Of a DNA stretch of 64,000 bases, positions 8,232 through 17,425 are shown piece by piece. A program made the translations under genes and the position numbers. Origin of the DNA: an uncultured Clostridia bacterium (GTDB lineage: Bacteria > Bacillota > Clostridia > TANB77 > CAG-508); the NCBI GenBank assembly GCA_934180065.1, contig CAKPRA010000005.1, forward strand, positions 12,189 to 76,188. Direction: 5' to 3'. Positions within the stretch are counted from its first letter, which is position 1. Each line of letters begins with the position of its first letter. Below the pieces are notes generated by a model. The model was not told the DNA's origin, did not search any database, and saw only the letters and a list, made by a program, of their open reading frames with translations.

Positions 8232-10385
8232 ATGGGAAATATTGTACTTTTAGATGATTTAACAATAAATAAAATTGCTGCTGGTGAAGTTATTGAAAGA
8301 CCTGCATCAGTGGTTAAAGAATTAATGGAAAATTCAATTGATGCTGGTGCAACTACTGTTACAGCTGAAATAAAAAATGGTGGAATTTCTTATATTAGAA
8401 TTACTGATAATGGTAAAGGTTTTTTGCCTGACGATATGGAGATTGCTTTTGAAAGACATGCAACAAGTAAAATTAGAAGTGCAAAGGATTTAGAGGAAGT
8501 TAAATCTATGGGGTTCAGAGGAGAGGCTTTGGCGAGTATTGCTGCTATAGCACATGTTGAGCTTACTTCAAGAACTGCTGATAGTGAAGTGGGATATAAA
8601 ATTGTTGTTGAAGGTGGAAAAATAATTAGTAAAGAGGTTACTGGCTGTCCAAGAGGGACAACTATAGTTGTGGAAAATTTATTTTTTAATACACCAGTTA
8701 GATATAAATTTTTAAAGAAGGATTTTACAGAGCTTGGATATGTTGAAGATGCTGTTACAAGAATTGCTCTTGTTAATCCTAATATTGCTGTAAAATTAAT
8801 AAGTTTTGGAAAATCTATAATTCAAACAACAGGAAATGGTGTTTTGAAAGATACTGTATATAGTATTTATGGAAAAGATATCGCTGAAAATATTGTAAAT
8901 GTAGATTATCAGTTTGAAGATATGAGTGTTAAAGGATGTATTGGTAAGGCTAATATAGCAAAATCTAATAGAACAAATCAGTTGTTTTTTGTAAATAGTA
9001 GATATGTTAAAGATAAAACATTAACAAGTGCTGCAGATCAAGCTTTTAAGGGGCTATTACCAGTTGGAAAATATGGATTTTTAATTTTGAATTTGGAAAT
9101 TGATTCACACCAAATTGATGTGAATGTTCATCCTGCAAAATTAGAAATAAGATTTCAGGAAGAAAATAGAGTATTTAAGTTAGTATATCATGCAATTAAA
9201 GAATCTTTGATTCAAGACAATTATAATGAAAATAAACAACAGGAAGATAAAAAAGAAAACAAAGAAGAAGATATATTAGAGCTAATTAAAGAGGGGTATA
9301 ATACCAAATTTGATTCTAAAGAGCTAGAAAAACAGAGAGAATTTATATATTCTGATAAAGTAGATAATAATGATGAGCAAATTAATAAAACAAATGAAGA
9401 AAGTACAGAGTTTTCAAGCAATACAGGTAATTTGATTGAAGATATATTTAATGATAAAATGAATTCTATAGGTAAATCAAATTACAATAATTTTGAAGAT
9501 GATGAGTCTAAAAATAAAAACGTAGATAATAATTCTGAAAATTCACAAATAGATGATGTGGTTTTGAACGAAAAAAGTGACCAAGATAATTCTAGTGATA
9601 AAAAAGGAGAGCCATCTGAAGAAAGCTTGAATGAAAAGGTTATTTTGGATAGCACTTTTGAAGAAATGTATAGAAAAACTTTTGGAAAGTTACCAGTAGA
9701 TAATAAAACAAACTCTGAGAAAAATGAAAAGAAAGAAGAAAAAAGTGATTTTAATATAGAAACTGCAGAAGATGTTGTTTCATTTGAAAATAGAAATTTA
9801 TTTAATAAAGTAAAATATAAGTATATTGGAATTGCATTTTCTTCATATGTAATAGTAGAAATAGAAAAAGAGCTATATATAATTGATCAAAGATCTGCTA
9901 ATGAAAGAATAATGTATGAAAAGCTAAAAAAGAATTATTATAGTGATACGCAAAAAGATGCTCAGATGATGTTATTACCAGATATAATAACATTGACACA
10001 TAAAGAAATGGATATTGCTAAAGATAATATGTTATTATTTAAAAAAGCAGGATTTGAAGTAGAAGAATTTGGAGAAAATACAGTTAAATTGACTGGTGTT
10101 CCAACAGTATGTTTAGATTTAGATACAAAAGAGCTATTTTTGGAGTGTTTGAATGAAATAAATACAGTAGCTAGAACTGCAAAAAAAGAAATTGAAGAGA
10201 AGTTTATTGCAACAGTGGCTTGTAAAGTTGCAGCAAAATTCAAATTGGCTTTGACATTTGAAGAAGTAGATAACCTAATGCAGAAATTATTAATATTAGA
10301 GAATCCTTTTGTTAATCCTAATGGAAAATCTATTGCTATTAAATTATCTCAAGCAGACATAGAGAAGAAATTTTCAAAGAAATAA
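8232..10385 (+). CDS. mutL: DNA mismatch repair protein MutL
   Basis: A 717-residue MutL that couples mismatch recognition by MutS to strand removal. The N-terminal GHKL ATPase is intact (NKIAAGEVIERPASVVKELM, DNGKGF, ATSKI, GFRGEALASI). A long acidic linker (about 330-500) leads to the C-terminal dimerization and endonuclease domain. The endonuclease metal motif, normally DQHAxxExxxxE, reads DQRSANERIMYE (552-563), and the usual CPHGRP zinc motif reads NPNGKS (695-700), so nicking activity is doubtful. I chose ATG 8232 because it gives the family start (MGNIVLLDD) and proper spacing from AGAAAGG. There is no mutS next to it; miaA follows 12 bp later in the same operon. Confidence 0.93.
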   Translation: MGNIVLLDDLTINKIAAGEVIERPASVVKELMENSIDAGATTVTAEIKNGGISYIRITDNGKGFLPDDMEIAFERHATSKIRSAKDLEEVKSMGFRGEALASIAAIAHVELTSRTADSEVGYKIVVEGGKIISKEVTGCPRGTTIVVENLFFNTPVRYKFLKKDFTELGYVEDAVTRIALVNPNIAVKLISFGKSIIQTTGNGVLKDTVYSIYGKDIAENIVNVDYQFEDMSVKGCIGKANIAKSNRTNQLFFVNSRYVKDKTLTSAADQAFKGLLPVGKYGFLILNLEIDSHQIDVNVHPAKLEIRFQEENRVFKLVYHAIKESLIQDNYNENKQQEDKKENKEEDILELIKEGYNTKFDSKELEKQREFIYSDKVDNNDEQINKTNEESTEFSSNTGNLIEDIFNDKMNSIGKSNYNNFEDDESKNKNVDNNSENSQIDDVVLNEKSDQDNSSDKKGEPSEESLNEKVILDSTFEEMYRKTFGKLPVDNKTNSEKNEKKEEKSDFNIETAEDVVSFENRNLFNKVKYKYIGIAFSSYVIVEIEKELYIIDQRSANERIMYEKLKKNYYSDTQKDAQMMLLPDIITLTHKEMDIAKDNMLLFKKAGFEVEEFGENTVKLTGVPTVCLDLDTKELFLECLNEINTVARTAKKEIEEKFIATVACKVAAKFKLALTFEEVDNLMQKLLILENPFVNPNGKSIAIKLSQADIEKKFSKK

Positions 10386-10397
10386 AGGAGCATGTAT

Positions 10398-11318
10398 ATG
10401 AGTAAACCTAAAGTGATAGTGATAGGAGGCCCAACAGCTTCAGGAAAAACGGCTTTATCAATATTTTTGGCTAAAAAGATAAATGGAGAAATTATTTCGG
10501 CAGATTCAATGCAAATATATAAGGATATGAATATAGGTACAGCTAAACCAACTGTTGAGGAAATGGATGGAATTAAGCATTATTTAATTGATTGTGTGTC
10601 ACCTTCTGTAAGATATAGTGTTGCAGATTTTAAAAAAGATGCTACAAATGCAATTGAAGATATATTGAAAAAAGGGAAAACTCCGATAGTTGTAGGTGGA
10701 ACTGGTTTATATATTGATTCTCTAATATATGGTATAGATTATAATGAGATGCAAGTTGATTTAGAATATAGAGCTTATTTGGAGAATTTGGCTGAAGAAA
10801 AAGGTTTGGGATATTTATATGATTTAGCAAAAAATATTGATGAACAAGCTATGAGTAAAATAAGTGTTAATGATAAAAAAAGAATATGTAGAGTATTAGA
10901 AGTATATAAGTCAACAGGTAAAACAAAAACTGAATTGGAAAAAGAGTCTAGACAAAAGGATGTTAAATATGATTTTAAAGTATTTGCTATTGATATGGAA
11001 AGGCAAATTCTTTATGATAGAATTAATAGAAGAGTTGATCTAATGATTGATGCTGGTTTGATTGATGAAGTGAATAATTTGATAAAGAAATATCCTGATA
11101 TGCCTACAGCTATGCAAGGTTTAGGATATAAAGAAGTTGTTCAATATTTTGAGAAAAAATGTACTAAAGAAGAAATGATTGAAAAAATTAAACAAGAAAG
11201 TAGAAGATATGCCAAAAGACAATTAACATGGTTTAGAAGAAATAAAGACATTGTTTGGTTAGATGCTAAAAAATCATTAGATGAAAACACTAAAATTATT
11301 TTAGAAGAAATAGGGTGA
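10398..11318 (+). CDS. miaA: tRNA dimethylallyltransferase MiaA
   Basis: A 306-residue enzyme that transfers the dimethylallyl group from DMAPP to N6 of A37 in tRNAs reading UNN codons. The P-loop GGPTASGKT (10-18), the SADSMQIYKDMNIGTAKP region and GGTGLYIDSL are typical, and the C terminus has RRYAKRQLTWFR. The length is normal. ATG 10398 is chosen over 10392 because AAAGGAG then lies 7 bp upstream. It directly follows mutL, a common Firmicutes pair, and its stop region overlaps the start zone of the next gene. Confidence 0.95.
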   Translation: MSKPKVIVIGGPTASGKTALSIFLAKKINGEIISADSMQIYKDMNIGTAKPTVEEMDGIKHYLIDCVSPSVRYSVADFKKDATNAIEDILKKGKTPIVVGGTGLYIDSLIYGIDYNEMQVDLEYRAYLENLAEEKGLGYLYDLAKNIDEQAMSKISVNDKKRICRVLEVYKSTGKTKTELEKESRQKDVKYDFKVFAIDMERQILYDRINRRVDLMIDAGLIDEVNNLIKKYPDMPTAMQGLGYKEVVQYFEKKCTKEEMIEKIKQESRRYAKRQLTWFRRNKDIVWLDAKKSLDENTKIILEEIG

Positions 11319-11325
11319 ATGTACT

Positions 11326-12546
11326 ATAGAAAAGAATGATTATAATAAAAGGAAAACAACTAAAGTTGTAATAATTTGTGTTTCTGCAGTAATTTCAATA
11401 TATTTGTTAGTATTACTTATAAATATATTAAAGAAACCGACTTCAACATTTGTTGTTGAAGAGGGGAAGATATATCAGGAAGAATATGCAGAAGGATATG
11501 TAATAAGAAATGAAAACTTGATAAATGTTTCAGATTCAGAAAGTAAATTAGTTGCAATAAAGTCTGAAGGTGAAAAAGTTGGAAAAGGCGATTCTATATA
11601 TAGATACAAGGTGGAAAATGAAGATGAAATAAATGATAAAATTACTGAAATTGACAAGAAGATTCAAGATAATCTAAAAGATAGTGAAGATTATTTTTCT
11701 GCAGATATTAAATTAATAAATACACAAATTGATTCAAAATTGGATAATCTATATGAAAATGGAAATCTAAAAAAGATAAATCAGAATAAAGGTGATATTA
11801 ATGAATACTTAACGAAAAAAATGAAACTTAGAGCTAAAGATTCAAATAATACAACTTTAAAAACACTTGTGTCACAAAGAGAAGATTATGAAAATCAATT
11901 AAAAAATAAATCTACATATATTAAAGCTGAAAATAGTGGAGTTATTTCCTATAGAATAGATGGATTAGAATCAAGTATGAAGAGCGATGATTTTTCGTAT
12001 TTAAATGAAAGTTTTTTACAAGGTCTTAATTTGGAAACTGGAGAAATTATTGCTTCTAATTCTGAATCAGGTAAAATTGTTGATAATTTTAAATGTAATA
12101 TTGCATGTGTTTTAGATTCTGATGAGGCAGAAAAGTGTGAAGTTGGAAAAAGTATAAAACTAAGGCTACAAGATGCTCAAGAAGTATCTGCTAAAATAGT
12201 AAAAAAAGATAAACAAGCTTCAGGAAAACAGCTTATTGTGTTTGAAATCAATAATTCTGTTACAGATTTAATTAAATATAGGAAAATTTCTTTTGACGTA
12301 ATATGGTGGAGCAATTCTGGTTTAAAAATACCTAATTCTGCTATAAAATATGATGGGGATTTTGCTTATGTAATTAGAAATAGAGCTGGTTTGAAAGAAA
12401 AAATATTTGTAAAAGTATTAAGATCAAATGATAAGTATTCAATAGTTGAAAATTATTCGTATTCAGAGCTAAAAAAGGCAGGATATGATGTCACAGCTCT
12501 TTCAAACAAAAAGACGATTTCTGGATATGATGAAATAGAAAATTAA
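11326..12546 (+). CDS. HlyD-like membrane-fusion protein with no canonical start codon
   Basis: A membrane protein of about 406 residues: a basic start (KNDYNKRKTTK), one membrane segment (VVIICVSAVISIYLLVLLI), a biotinyl-lipoyl-like segment (AIKSEGEKVGKGDSIYRY), a coiled coil, and a C-terminal beta-barrel region, as in HlyD-family proteins encoded beside sepF in many Clostridia. The frame opens after TAG at 11311 and has no ATG, GTG or TTG until TTG 11404, which would cut the membrane helix in half. An ATA at 11326 lies 8 bp after GGGTG and would give the complete N terminus. Other options are a +1 shift from ATG 11319 at the UGA of codon 7, or an indel. The role in the division locus is unknown. 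Confidence 0.7.
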   Translation: MEKNDYNKRKTTKVVIICVSAVISIYLLVLLINILKKPTSTFVVEEGKIYQEEYAEGYVIRNENLINVSDSESKLVAIKSEGEKVGKGDSIYRYKVENEDEINDKITEIDKKIQDNLKDSEDYFSADIKLINTQIDSKLDNLYENGNLKKINQNKGDINEYLTKKMKLRAKDSNNTTLKTLVSQREDYENQLKNKSTYIKAENSGVISYRIDGLESSMKSDDFSYLNESFLQGLNLETGEIIASNSESGKIVDNFKCNIACVLDSDEAEKCEVGKSIKLRLQDAQEVSAKIVKKDKQASGKQLIVFEINNSVTDLIKYRKISFDVIWWSNSGLKIPNSAIKYDGDFAYVIRNRAGLKEKIFVKVLRSNDKYSIVENYSYSELKKAGYDVTALSNKKTISGYDEIEN

Positions 12547-12601
12547 TATTACAGAAATATTACAGAAATATTAAAATTGTATTACAAAAATACCAAAAGT
12601 A

Positions 12602-12630
12602 TTGACATGACGTTAAAAAAGTTAGATACT
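12602..12630 (+). promoter_or_regulatory. Promoter of sepF-divIVA
   Basis: A perfect TTGACA (12602-12607) is followed at 17 bp by GATACT, or at 19 bp by TACTAT, about 50 bp before sepF. Confidence 0.6.
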
Positions 12631-12681
12631 ATATGCAAGTTAATGCAAATGAAGAGTATTAAAAATTAGGAGGTTATAAAT

Positions 12682-13158
12682 ATGTCAGGTGCTATAATGA
12701 ACAAGGTTTGGGATTTATTCGGTATGGATACCGCTGAAGATAAAGATGAAAATGAATACGATTATGAGGATTATGATCAAGAAGAAGAAGTTGAGGAAAA
12801 GAAAACTTGGGGAAAACGTAATGCGAAGTTATTAAGTTTACCACAATCTCAACAAGTTAAAATGGTAATATCTCAACCAACAACTTTTGAGCAATCTGAA
12901 GGTATTTGCGACCTTTTGAAAGATAAAAAATCAGTTATTGTTAATTTAGAATATGTAAATAAAGATATTGCTAGACGTATTATAGATGTTGTTAGTGGAG
13001 CAGTTCATGCATTAGATGGACATATGCAAAAAGTATCAAATTCAATCTTTTTAATAGCTCCATTTAATTATGATATAACTACAGAAATGGCTAGAGAGGA
13101 AATCAAAAATAAGCTTTCTGTTTCATGGTTAAAAAATAATAATATGTCAAATGAATAG
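12682..13158 (+). CDS. sepF: Cell division protein SepF
   Basis: A 158-residue SepF. It binds FtsZ, bundles its filaments and tethers the Z ring to the membrane. The N-terminal amphipathic helix (MNKVWDLFGM) is followed by an acidic linker and the conserved beta-rich core (MVISQPTTFEQSEGICDLLK, VIVNLEYVNKD, RRIIDVVSGAVHALDG, FLIAPFNYDI). AGGAGG is 9 bp before ATG. It precedes divIVA by 24 bp in the same operon, the order seen in Gram-positive dcw/ylm loci. Confidence 0.95.
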   Translation: MSGAIMNKVWDLFGMDTAEDKDENEYDYEDYDQEEEVEEKKTWGKRNAKLLSLPQSQQVKMVISQPTTFEQSEGICDLLKDKKSVIVNLEYVNKDIARRIIDVVSGAVHALDGHMQKVSNSIFLIAPFNYDITTEMAREEIKNKLSVSWLKNNNMSNE

Positions 13159-13181
13159 GTTAAAGTTTAGGAGGGGTATAT

Positions 13182-13632
13182 ATGATAACACCTTTAGATG
13201 TTGAAAATAAGAAATTTTCTAAACGGATGGAATGGATATAGTGTAGAAGAAGTAGATGAATTTTTGGATCAAGTAACAGAAGAGCTAGAGAATAAATGTA
13301 AAGCTTTATCAGCTTCAAATAAAGAAATTGAACAATTAAAACAAGAGCTAGAGCATTATAAAGGTATGGAAGCTACAATTCAAAATACTTTAGTTATTGC
13401 ACAGTCTGCTGCTGATGAAGTAAAAAATAATGCTAAACAACAAGCAACTCAAATAATAAAAGATGCAGAAGGAACAGCAAGACAATCAGTTGAAAATTTA
13501 TCTCAATCAATTGTAATGAAAAGAAAAGAGCTAGAAGATTTAGATAAACAATTAGATGTATATAGAGCAAAAATGGAATCTTTATTAATTTCTCAATTAG
13601 AATTAATAAAAGATGCTAAAAAAGATAATTAA
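13182..13632 (+). CDS. divIVA: DivIVA septum/pole protein, requires a +1 frameshift at CGG 13224
   Basis: DivIVA recognises curved membrane at septa and poles. ATG 13182 (AGGAGGGG 7 bp upstream) starts MITPLDVENKKFSK, the family N terminus, but codon 15 is CGG and this frame stops at TAG 13239. If only the C at 13224 is skipped, translation continues GWNGYSVEEVDEFLDQV, matching the conserved F-x4-G-Y-x3-EVDEFL membrane-binding segment, then a coiled coil to the stop at 13632, 149 residues in total. The start frame and downstream frame are each clearly coding. The same CGGA arrangement occurs in rsmD just downstream and in the patatin gene at 34316-35180. An assembly error is possible. Confidence 0.85.
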
Positions 13633-13644
13633 TTTACTAAAGAT

Positions 13645-13674
13645 AAAACAGAGGCTAATGGGTCCTCTGTTTTT
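13645..13674 (+). terminator. Rho-independent terminator after divIVA
   Basis: AACAGAGG and CCTCTGTT form a stem over a 9-base loop, followed by TTTT. Confidence 0.85.
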
Positions 13675-13923
13675 GAGTATTTTAATACGAAAAAATATAT
13701 TATATCATGTACACTGTTTAGGTGTAATGTTTTATTTATACATATATTGTAGCTAAAAGATAATTGATATAGAAATTAATGACAAAAGCTATAAAAACTG
13801 TTTATTGGTCAAAAAAATTTGAGAAAACATATGGAATAACATGTGAATAGTAGCTATATATTACATATGTGTGTATAAATATTACAAATTTGTTAAATCT
13901 ATATTACATTTTTATAATAAATA
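13675..13923. other. Intergenic region, no gene seen
   Basis: About 250 bp of AT-rich DNA lies between the divIVA terminator and the rsmD promoter. There are several short inverted AT repeats but no ribosome site with an ORF and no tRNA. A small RNA cannot be excluded. Confidence 0.3.
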
Positions 13924-13951
13924 TTGACATATAGCAAAATATATATAAAAT
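13924..13951 (+). promoter_or_regulatory. Probable promoter of the rsmD-ftsK region
   Basis: TTGACA (13924-13929), a 16-bp spacer and TAAAAT (13946-13951) lie 35 bp before the rsmD start. Confidence 0.55.
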
Positions 13952-13985
13952 AATAATAGAACTTAATTACGCAATAGGAGTAGGT

Positions 13986-14547
13986 ATGAGAGTTATAAGT
14001 CGGAAAAGCAAGAGGAACTAAACTAAATTCAATAGATAGCAAGTTTACTAGACCAACATTGGATAGAGTTAAAGAATCATTATTTAATATAATAAACAAT
14101 AAAATAGAAGACTCCATAGTTTTAGATTTATTTGCTGGTAGTGGAGCAATCGGAATAGAATGCTTAAGCAGAGGATGTAAGAAAGCTTATATGTGTGATA
14201 AATCATATGAAGCAATAAAATTTATAAAAGATAATGTTAGTAAAACCCGACTACAGGAAAATGCGATTATTGTAAATCAAGATTATGCTGGATTTTTACA
14301 GAGCCTAAAAGGTAAAGATGTAAAATTTGATATTATATATTTGGATCCACCATATGAATTAGATATAGCAAAAAACGCCATTAAGTTGATTTTGGATTAT
14401 AAACTATTAAATGAAGAAGGAATTATAATAGTTGAAACAGATCAAAAAGAACGAGAGATGAAAAATTTAGAGAAAATGAAAGTGGAAATTTATGATATTA
14501 GAAAATATGGGAGGGCAAATCTTATATTTTTAGTTGAAAGGGGTTAA
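13986..14547 (+). CDS. rsmD: 16S rRNA (guanine966-N2)-methyltransferase RsmD, requires a +1 frameshift at CGG 14001
   Basis: RsmD methylates G966 of 16S rRNA using S-adenosylmethionine. ATG 13986 (AGGAG upstream) begins MRVIS, then CGG; the zero frame stops at TAA 14019. Skipping the C at 14001 gives MRVISGKARGTKLNS... and the conserved TRPTLDRVKESLFN segment, the SAM motif DLFAGSGAIGIECLSRG and the catalytic LDPPY. The total is 186 residues, the normal length. MRVISGKARG is the signature N terminus of this family, so both pieces belong to one gene. Without the shift the only downstream start is TTG 14059, which removes 24 conserved residues. The following coiled-coil gene starts 3 bp after its stop. 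Confidence 0.88.
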
Positions 14548-14550
14548 GCA

Positions 14551-14988
14551 ATGGAAACATTTACTATACTAGAAAATATTGAAGACATATTAGAAAAAAG
14601 CAAGGGTGTACCCTTCTCTAGTAAAGTTTTAGTTGATAAAGAAGAAATTTTAGAGCAGATAAGTGATTTAAGATTAAAATTACCTGAGGAGTTAAAACAA
14701 GCTAAATGGGTAAAAGAAGAGCGTCAGCGTATTTTAGTTGAAGCACAGAAAGAAGCAGATGATATAGTAAAAGAAGCTGAAAATAGAATTATCTCAATGA
14801 TAGATGAGCATGAAATAACAAAAAAAGCTTATGAGAAAAAAGCTGAGATTATTGAAACGGCAAATGAAATGTCAAGAGAAATCTCAAAAGGTACAAAAGA
14901 TTATGCAGATAATGTATTAAATGGTATAGAAGTTGCTTTACAAGAAGCTTTAAAAATAATACAAAATAATCGTAATGAACTTAAATAA
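14551..14988 (+). CDS. Coiled-coil protein, ATP synthase subunit b/E-like
   Basis: A 145-residue, highly charged, helical protein with heptad-like repeats through most of its length (KEADDIVKEAENRI and nearby). Similar proteins next to rsmD in Clostridia are often labelled ATPase because they resemble the stalk subunits of ATP synthases, but there is no nucleotide-binding motif. GAAAGGGG lies 11 bp before ATG. It is coupled to rsmD and followed by a terminator-like hairpin. A division or trafficking role like DivIVA-type coiled coils is possible but not shown. Confidence 0.6.
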   Translation: METFTILENIEDILEKSKGVPFSSKVLVDKEEILEQISDLRLKLPEELKQAKWVKEERQRILVEAQKEADDIVKEAENRIISMIDEHEITKKAYEKKAEIIETANEMSREISKGTKDYADNVLNGIEVALQEALKIIQNNRNELK

Positions 14989-15000
14989 ATTAGTAAAATC

Positions 15001-15050
15001 AGTAATCGGGGAAGTTTTATTTATATGTGAAATATCCGATTACTTTTTTT
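15001..15050 (+). terminator. Rho-independent terminator before ftsK
   Basis: AGTAATCGG (15001-15009) pairs with CCGATTACT (15036-15044), followed by a T-run. The long loop and the closeness of the ftsK ribosome site (AGGAGG at 15055-15060) would permit attenuation. Confidence 0.7.
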
Positions 15051-15071
15051 GATAGGAGGATAGAAAACCAG

Positions 15072-17411
15072 ATGGCGACGAAAAAAAAATCTAACAATAA
15101 AAAAAAGAAATCTAAATTAAAAATGAATATAGATGTGGAAGTAATTTTACTTTTTATAATCGGAATAATAACTGCAATACTTATATATGGTAAATCTGGT
15201 TATATGGGTAGTTTACTAAATGAAATATTTGGAGGAATTTTTGGACTATTAAAATATATTGTTCCAATAGTACCATTTGTATGGGCTGTGTATTTATTAA
15301 GTAATTACAAGGAAAAAATAATGGCAAAAATTATTCCAATAACAGTTTTAATGCTTTGTTTTTCGGCGATTATGAGCTTATACCAGATTTTGAACAATGT
15401 TTTAGAATACAATATATCTTTTTCTGAAGTAGTTGATAGAGCATATCATTTAGGAACAACAAATAGAGGAGGGGGATTAATAGGTATTTTATTATCATAT
15501 CCTTTATGTAAATTGTTTGGACCAATTGCTACATTAATAATAGTTATTGGTATTGCGATTATTGTTATTGTTTTATTATTTAAATTAAATCCAAGTGAGT
15601 ATATGGCCGATTTTGTAAATAAAAAACATGAAGAAAGAGCTGAAAAAGAAGAGCCTAATGTGAAAAAGAAAAAGCAATCAGTAATTCAGGCTGATTTGGG
15701 AGATGAGGCATATGCCAAACCTGAAACTACAAGGGAGCGTAAAGAAAGAGAGAAAGAAGAAAGAAGAAGAGAAGCTCTTAAAGTTGATGAACAATTAACA
15801 ATTAATATGATGAATGATGAAGAAAATAGTAATAAAAGCAAGGATTATATAGAGAATAATTTATTTAAACAAGTTGGAGAGCAAAAAGAAGATAAAACAA
15901 AAGAAGTTTTACAATTAGAGCATGCTTTGGTTGTGGAAGATGAGCATTATGAATATCCACCAGTTGAATTATTAAGTATGAATAACAAAAAAAATTCAAG
16001 GGGGAGTGCAAAAGCATTGGCTGAAAATGCAGCAAAATTACAAAAAACATTATTTAGTTTTGGTGTTTCAGCAAAAGTAGAAAATGTTTCTGTAGGTCCA
16101 ACTATAACAAGATATGAATTGAAACCAGCAGAGGGAACAAGAGTTAGCAAAATTGCTAATTTAGCTGATGATATAGCATTGAATTTAGCTGCTGAAACAA
16201 TAAGAATTGAGGCCCCTATTCCTGGAAAACAAGCTGTTGGAATAGAAGTTCCAAATGAGAAAAAAGAAGCTGTTCATTTAAGAGAAGTTATAGAGAGCGA
16301 TGAATTTGAAAATAATAAATCAAAATTAAGTGTAGCATTAGGTAAAGATGTTGCCGGAAATACTGTTATTGCTGATATTGCAAAAATGCCACATGTGTTA
16401 ATAGCAGGTTCTACAGGATCTGGAAAAAGTGTTTGTATAAATTCAATTATAACTAGCATAATTTATAATGCTAAACCAAGTGAAGTTAAGTTAGTTATGG
16501 TAGATCCGAAAGTTGTTGAATTATCTGTATATAACGGAATTCCACATTTATTAATACCTGTTGTAACAGATCCTAAAAAAGCAGCAGGTGCATTAGCTTG
16601 GGCCGTTATAGAAATGGATGATAGATATAATAAATTTGCTCAAAAAGGAGTAAGGGACTTAAAAGGTTATAATAAAGCAATAGAAAAAGAAAATGAGAAT
16701 GCAAAATTACCACAAATAGTAATTATTATTGATGAGCTTGCTGATTTAATGATGGTTGCTGCAAAAGATGTTGAAGAGGCAATTTGTAGATTAGCGCAAA
16801 AGGCAAGGGCTGCTGGTATGCATTTAGTAATAGCAACACAAAGACCATCTGTTGATGTAATTACTGGTTTAATAAAAGCAAATGTTCCATCAAGAATTGC
16901 TTTTGCAGTTTCATCACAAATTGATTCAAGAACAATATTGGATTGTACTGGAGCTGAAAAATTGCTAGGAAAAGGTGACATGTTGTTTTATCCTGTTGGT
17001 TCAACAAAACCACAAAGAGTTCAGGGTGCATTTGTATCTGATGATGAAGTAGAAAAAATAGTTGATTTTATAAAATTAAATGCTGGTGAAGTTGTATATA
17101 ATAATGAAATAATTGAATCAATAGAAAATAGTAATAAATCAGATAAGGAATTATTGGAAAGTGAAGCTAGTGAGAATACCTGTGATCCATTGTTAAATGA
17201 AGCGATAGAAACTGTAGTTGAAACAGGACAAGCATCAACATCTTTTATTCAAAGAAAATTTAAAGTTGGTTACGCAAGAGCTGGAAGAATTATTGATCAA
17301 ATGGAAGAAAGAGGAATTATATCTGGATATCAAGGAAGTAAACCAAGAGAGGTTTTAATGAGTAAAGAAAGATGGGAAGAGCTAAAAATGCAGACAACTG
17401 AAAATGAATAA
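15072..17411 (+). CDS. ftsK: DNA translocase FtsK/SpoIIIE
   Basis: A 779-residue septal DNA pump. It has a Lys-rich N terminus, four to five membrane segments (about residues 20-175), a charged linker (about 190-300), and the RecA-like motor with Walker A AGSTGSGKS (about 445-453) and Walker B IVIIIDELADLM, then the conserved ATQRPSVDVITG. The C-terminal gamma winged helix (SFIQRKFKVGYARAGRIIDQ) reads KOPS/SRS polarity sequences. ATG 15072 is chosen because AGGAGG is about 11 bp upstream; the frame extends further up but only through the terminator. It could be vegetative FtsK or sporulation SpoIIIE. The next gene starts 14 bp after its stop. Confidence 0.95.
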   Translation: MATKKKSNNKKKKSKLKMNIDVEVILLFIIGIITAILIYGKSGYMGSLLNEIFGGIFGLLKYIVPIVPFVWAVYLLSNYKEKIMAKIIPITVLMLCFSAIMSLYQILNNVLEYNISFSEVVDRAYHLGTTNRGGGLIGILLSYPLCKLFGPIATLIIVIGIAIIVIVLLFKLNPSEYMADFVNKKHEERAEKEEPNVKKKKQSVIQADLGDEAYAKPETTRERKEREKEERRREALKVDEQLTINMMNDEENSNKSKDYIENNLFKQVGEQKEDKTKEVLQLEHALVVEDEHYEYPPVELLSMNNKKNSRGSAKALAENAAKLQKTLFSFGVSAKVENVSVGPTITRYELKPAEGTRVSKIANLADDIALNLAAETIRIEAPIPGKQAVGIEVPNEKKEAVHLREVIESDEFENNKSKLSVALGKDVAGNTVIADIAKMPHVLIAGSTGSGKSVCINSIITSIIYNAKPSEVKLVMVDPKVVELSVYNGIPHLLIPVVTDPKKAAGALAWAVIEMDDRYNKFAQKGVRDLKGYNKAIEKENENAKLPQIVIIIDELADLMMVAAKDVEEAICRLAQKARAAGMHLVIATQRPSVDVITGLIKANVPSRIAFAVSSQIDSRTILDCTGAEKLLGKGDMLFYPVGSTKPQRVQGAFVSDDEVEKIVDFIKLNAGEVVYNNEIIESIENSNKSDKELLESEASENTCDPLLNEAIETVVETGQASTSFIQRKFKVGYARAGRIIDQMEERGIISGYQGSKPREVLMSKERWEELKMQTTENE

Positions 17412-17425
17412 AGGAGAGATTTAAT

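Noticed and set aside
13182..14547. Random pseudogene formation in divIVA and rsmD
   Set aside because: Both are widely conserved genes with otherwise perfect motifs, and both need the same one-base skip at the same CGGA tetranucleotide as the patatin gene.
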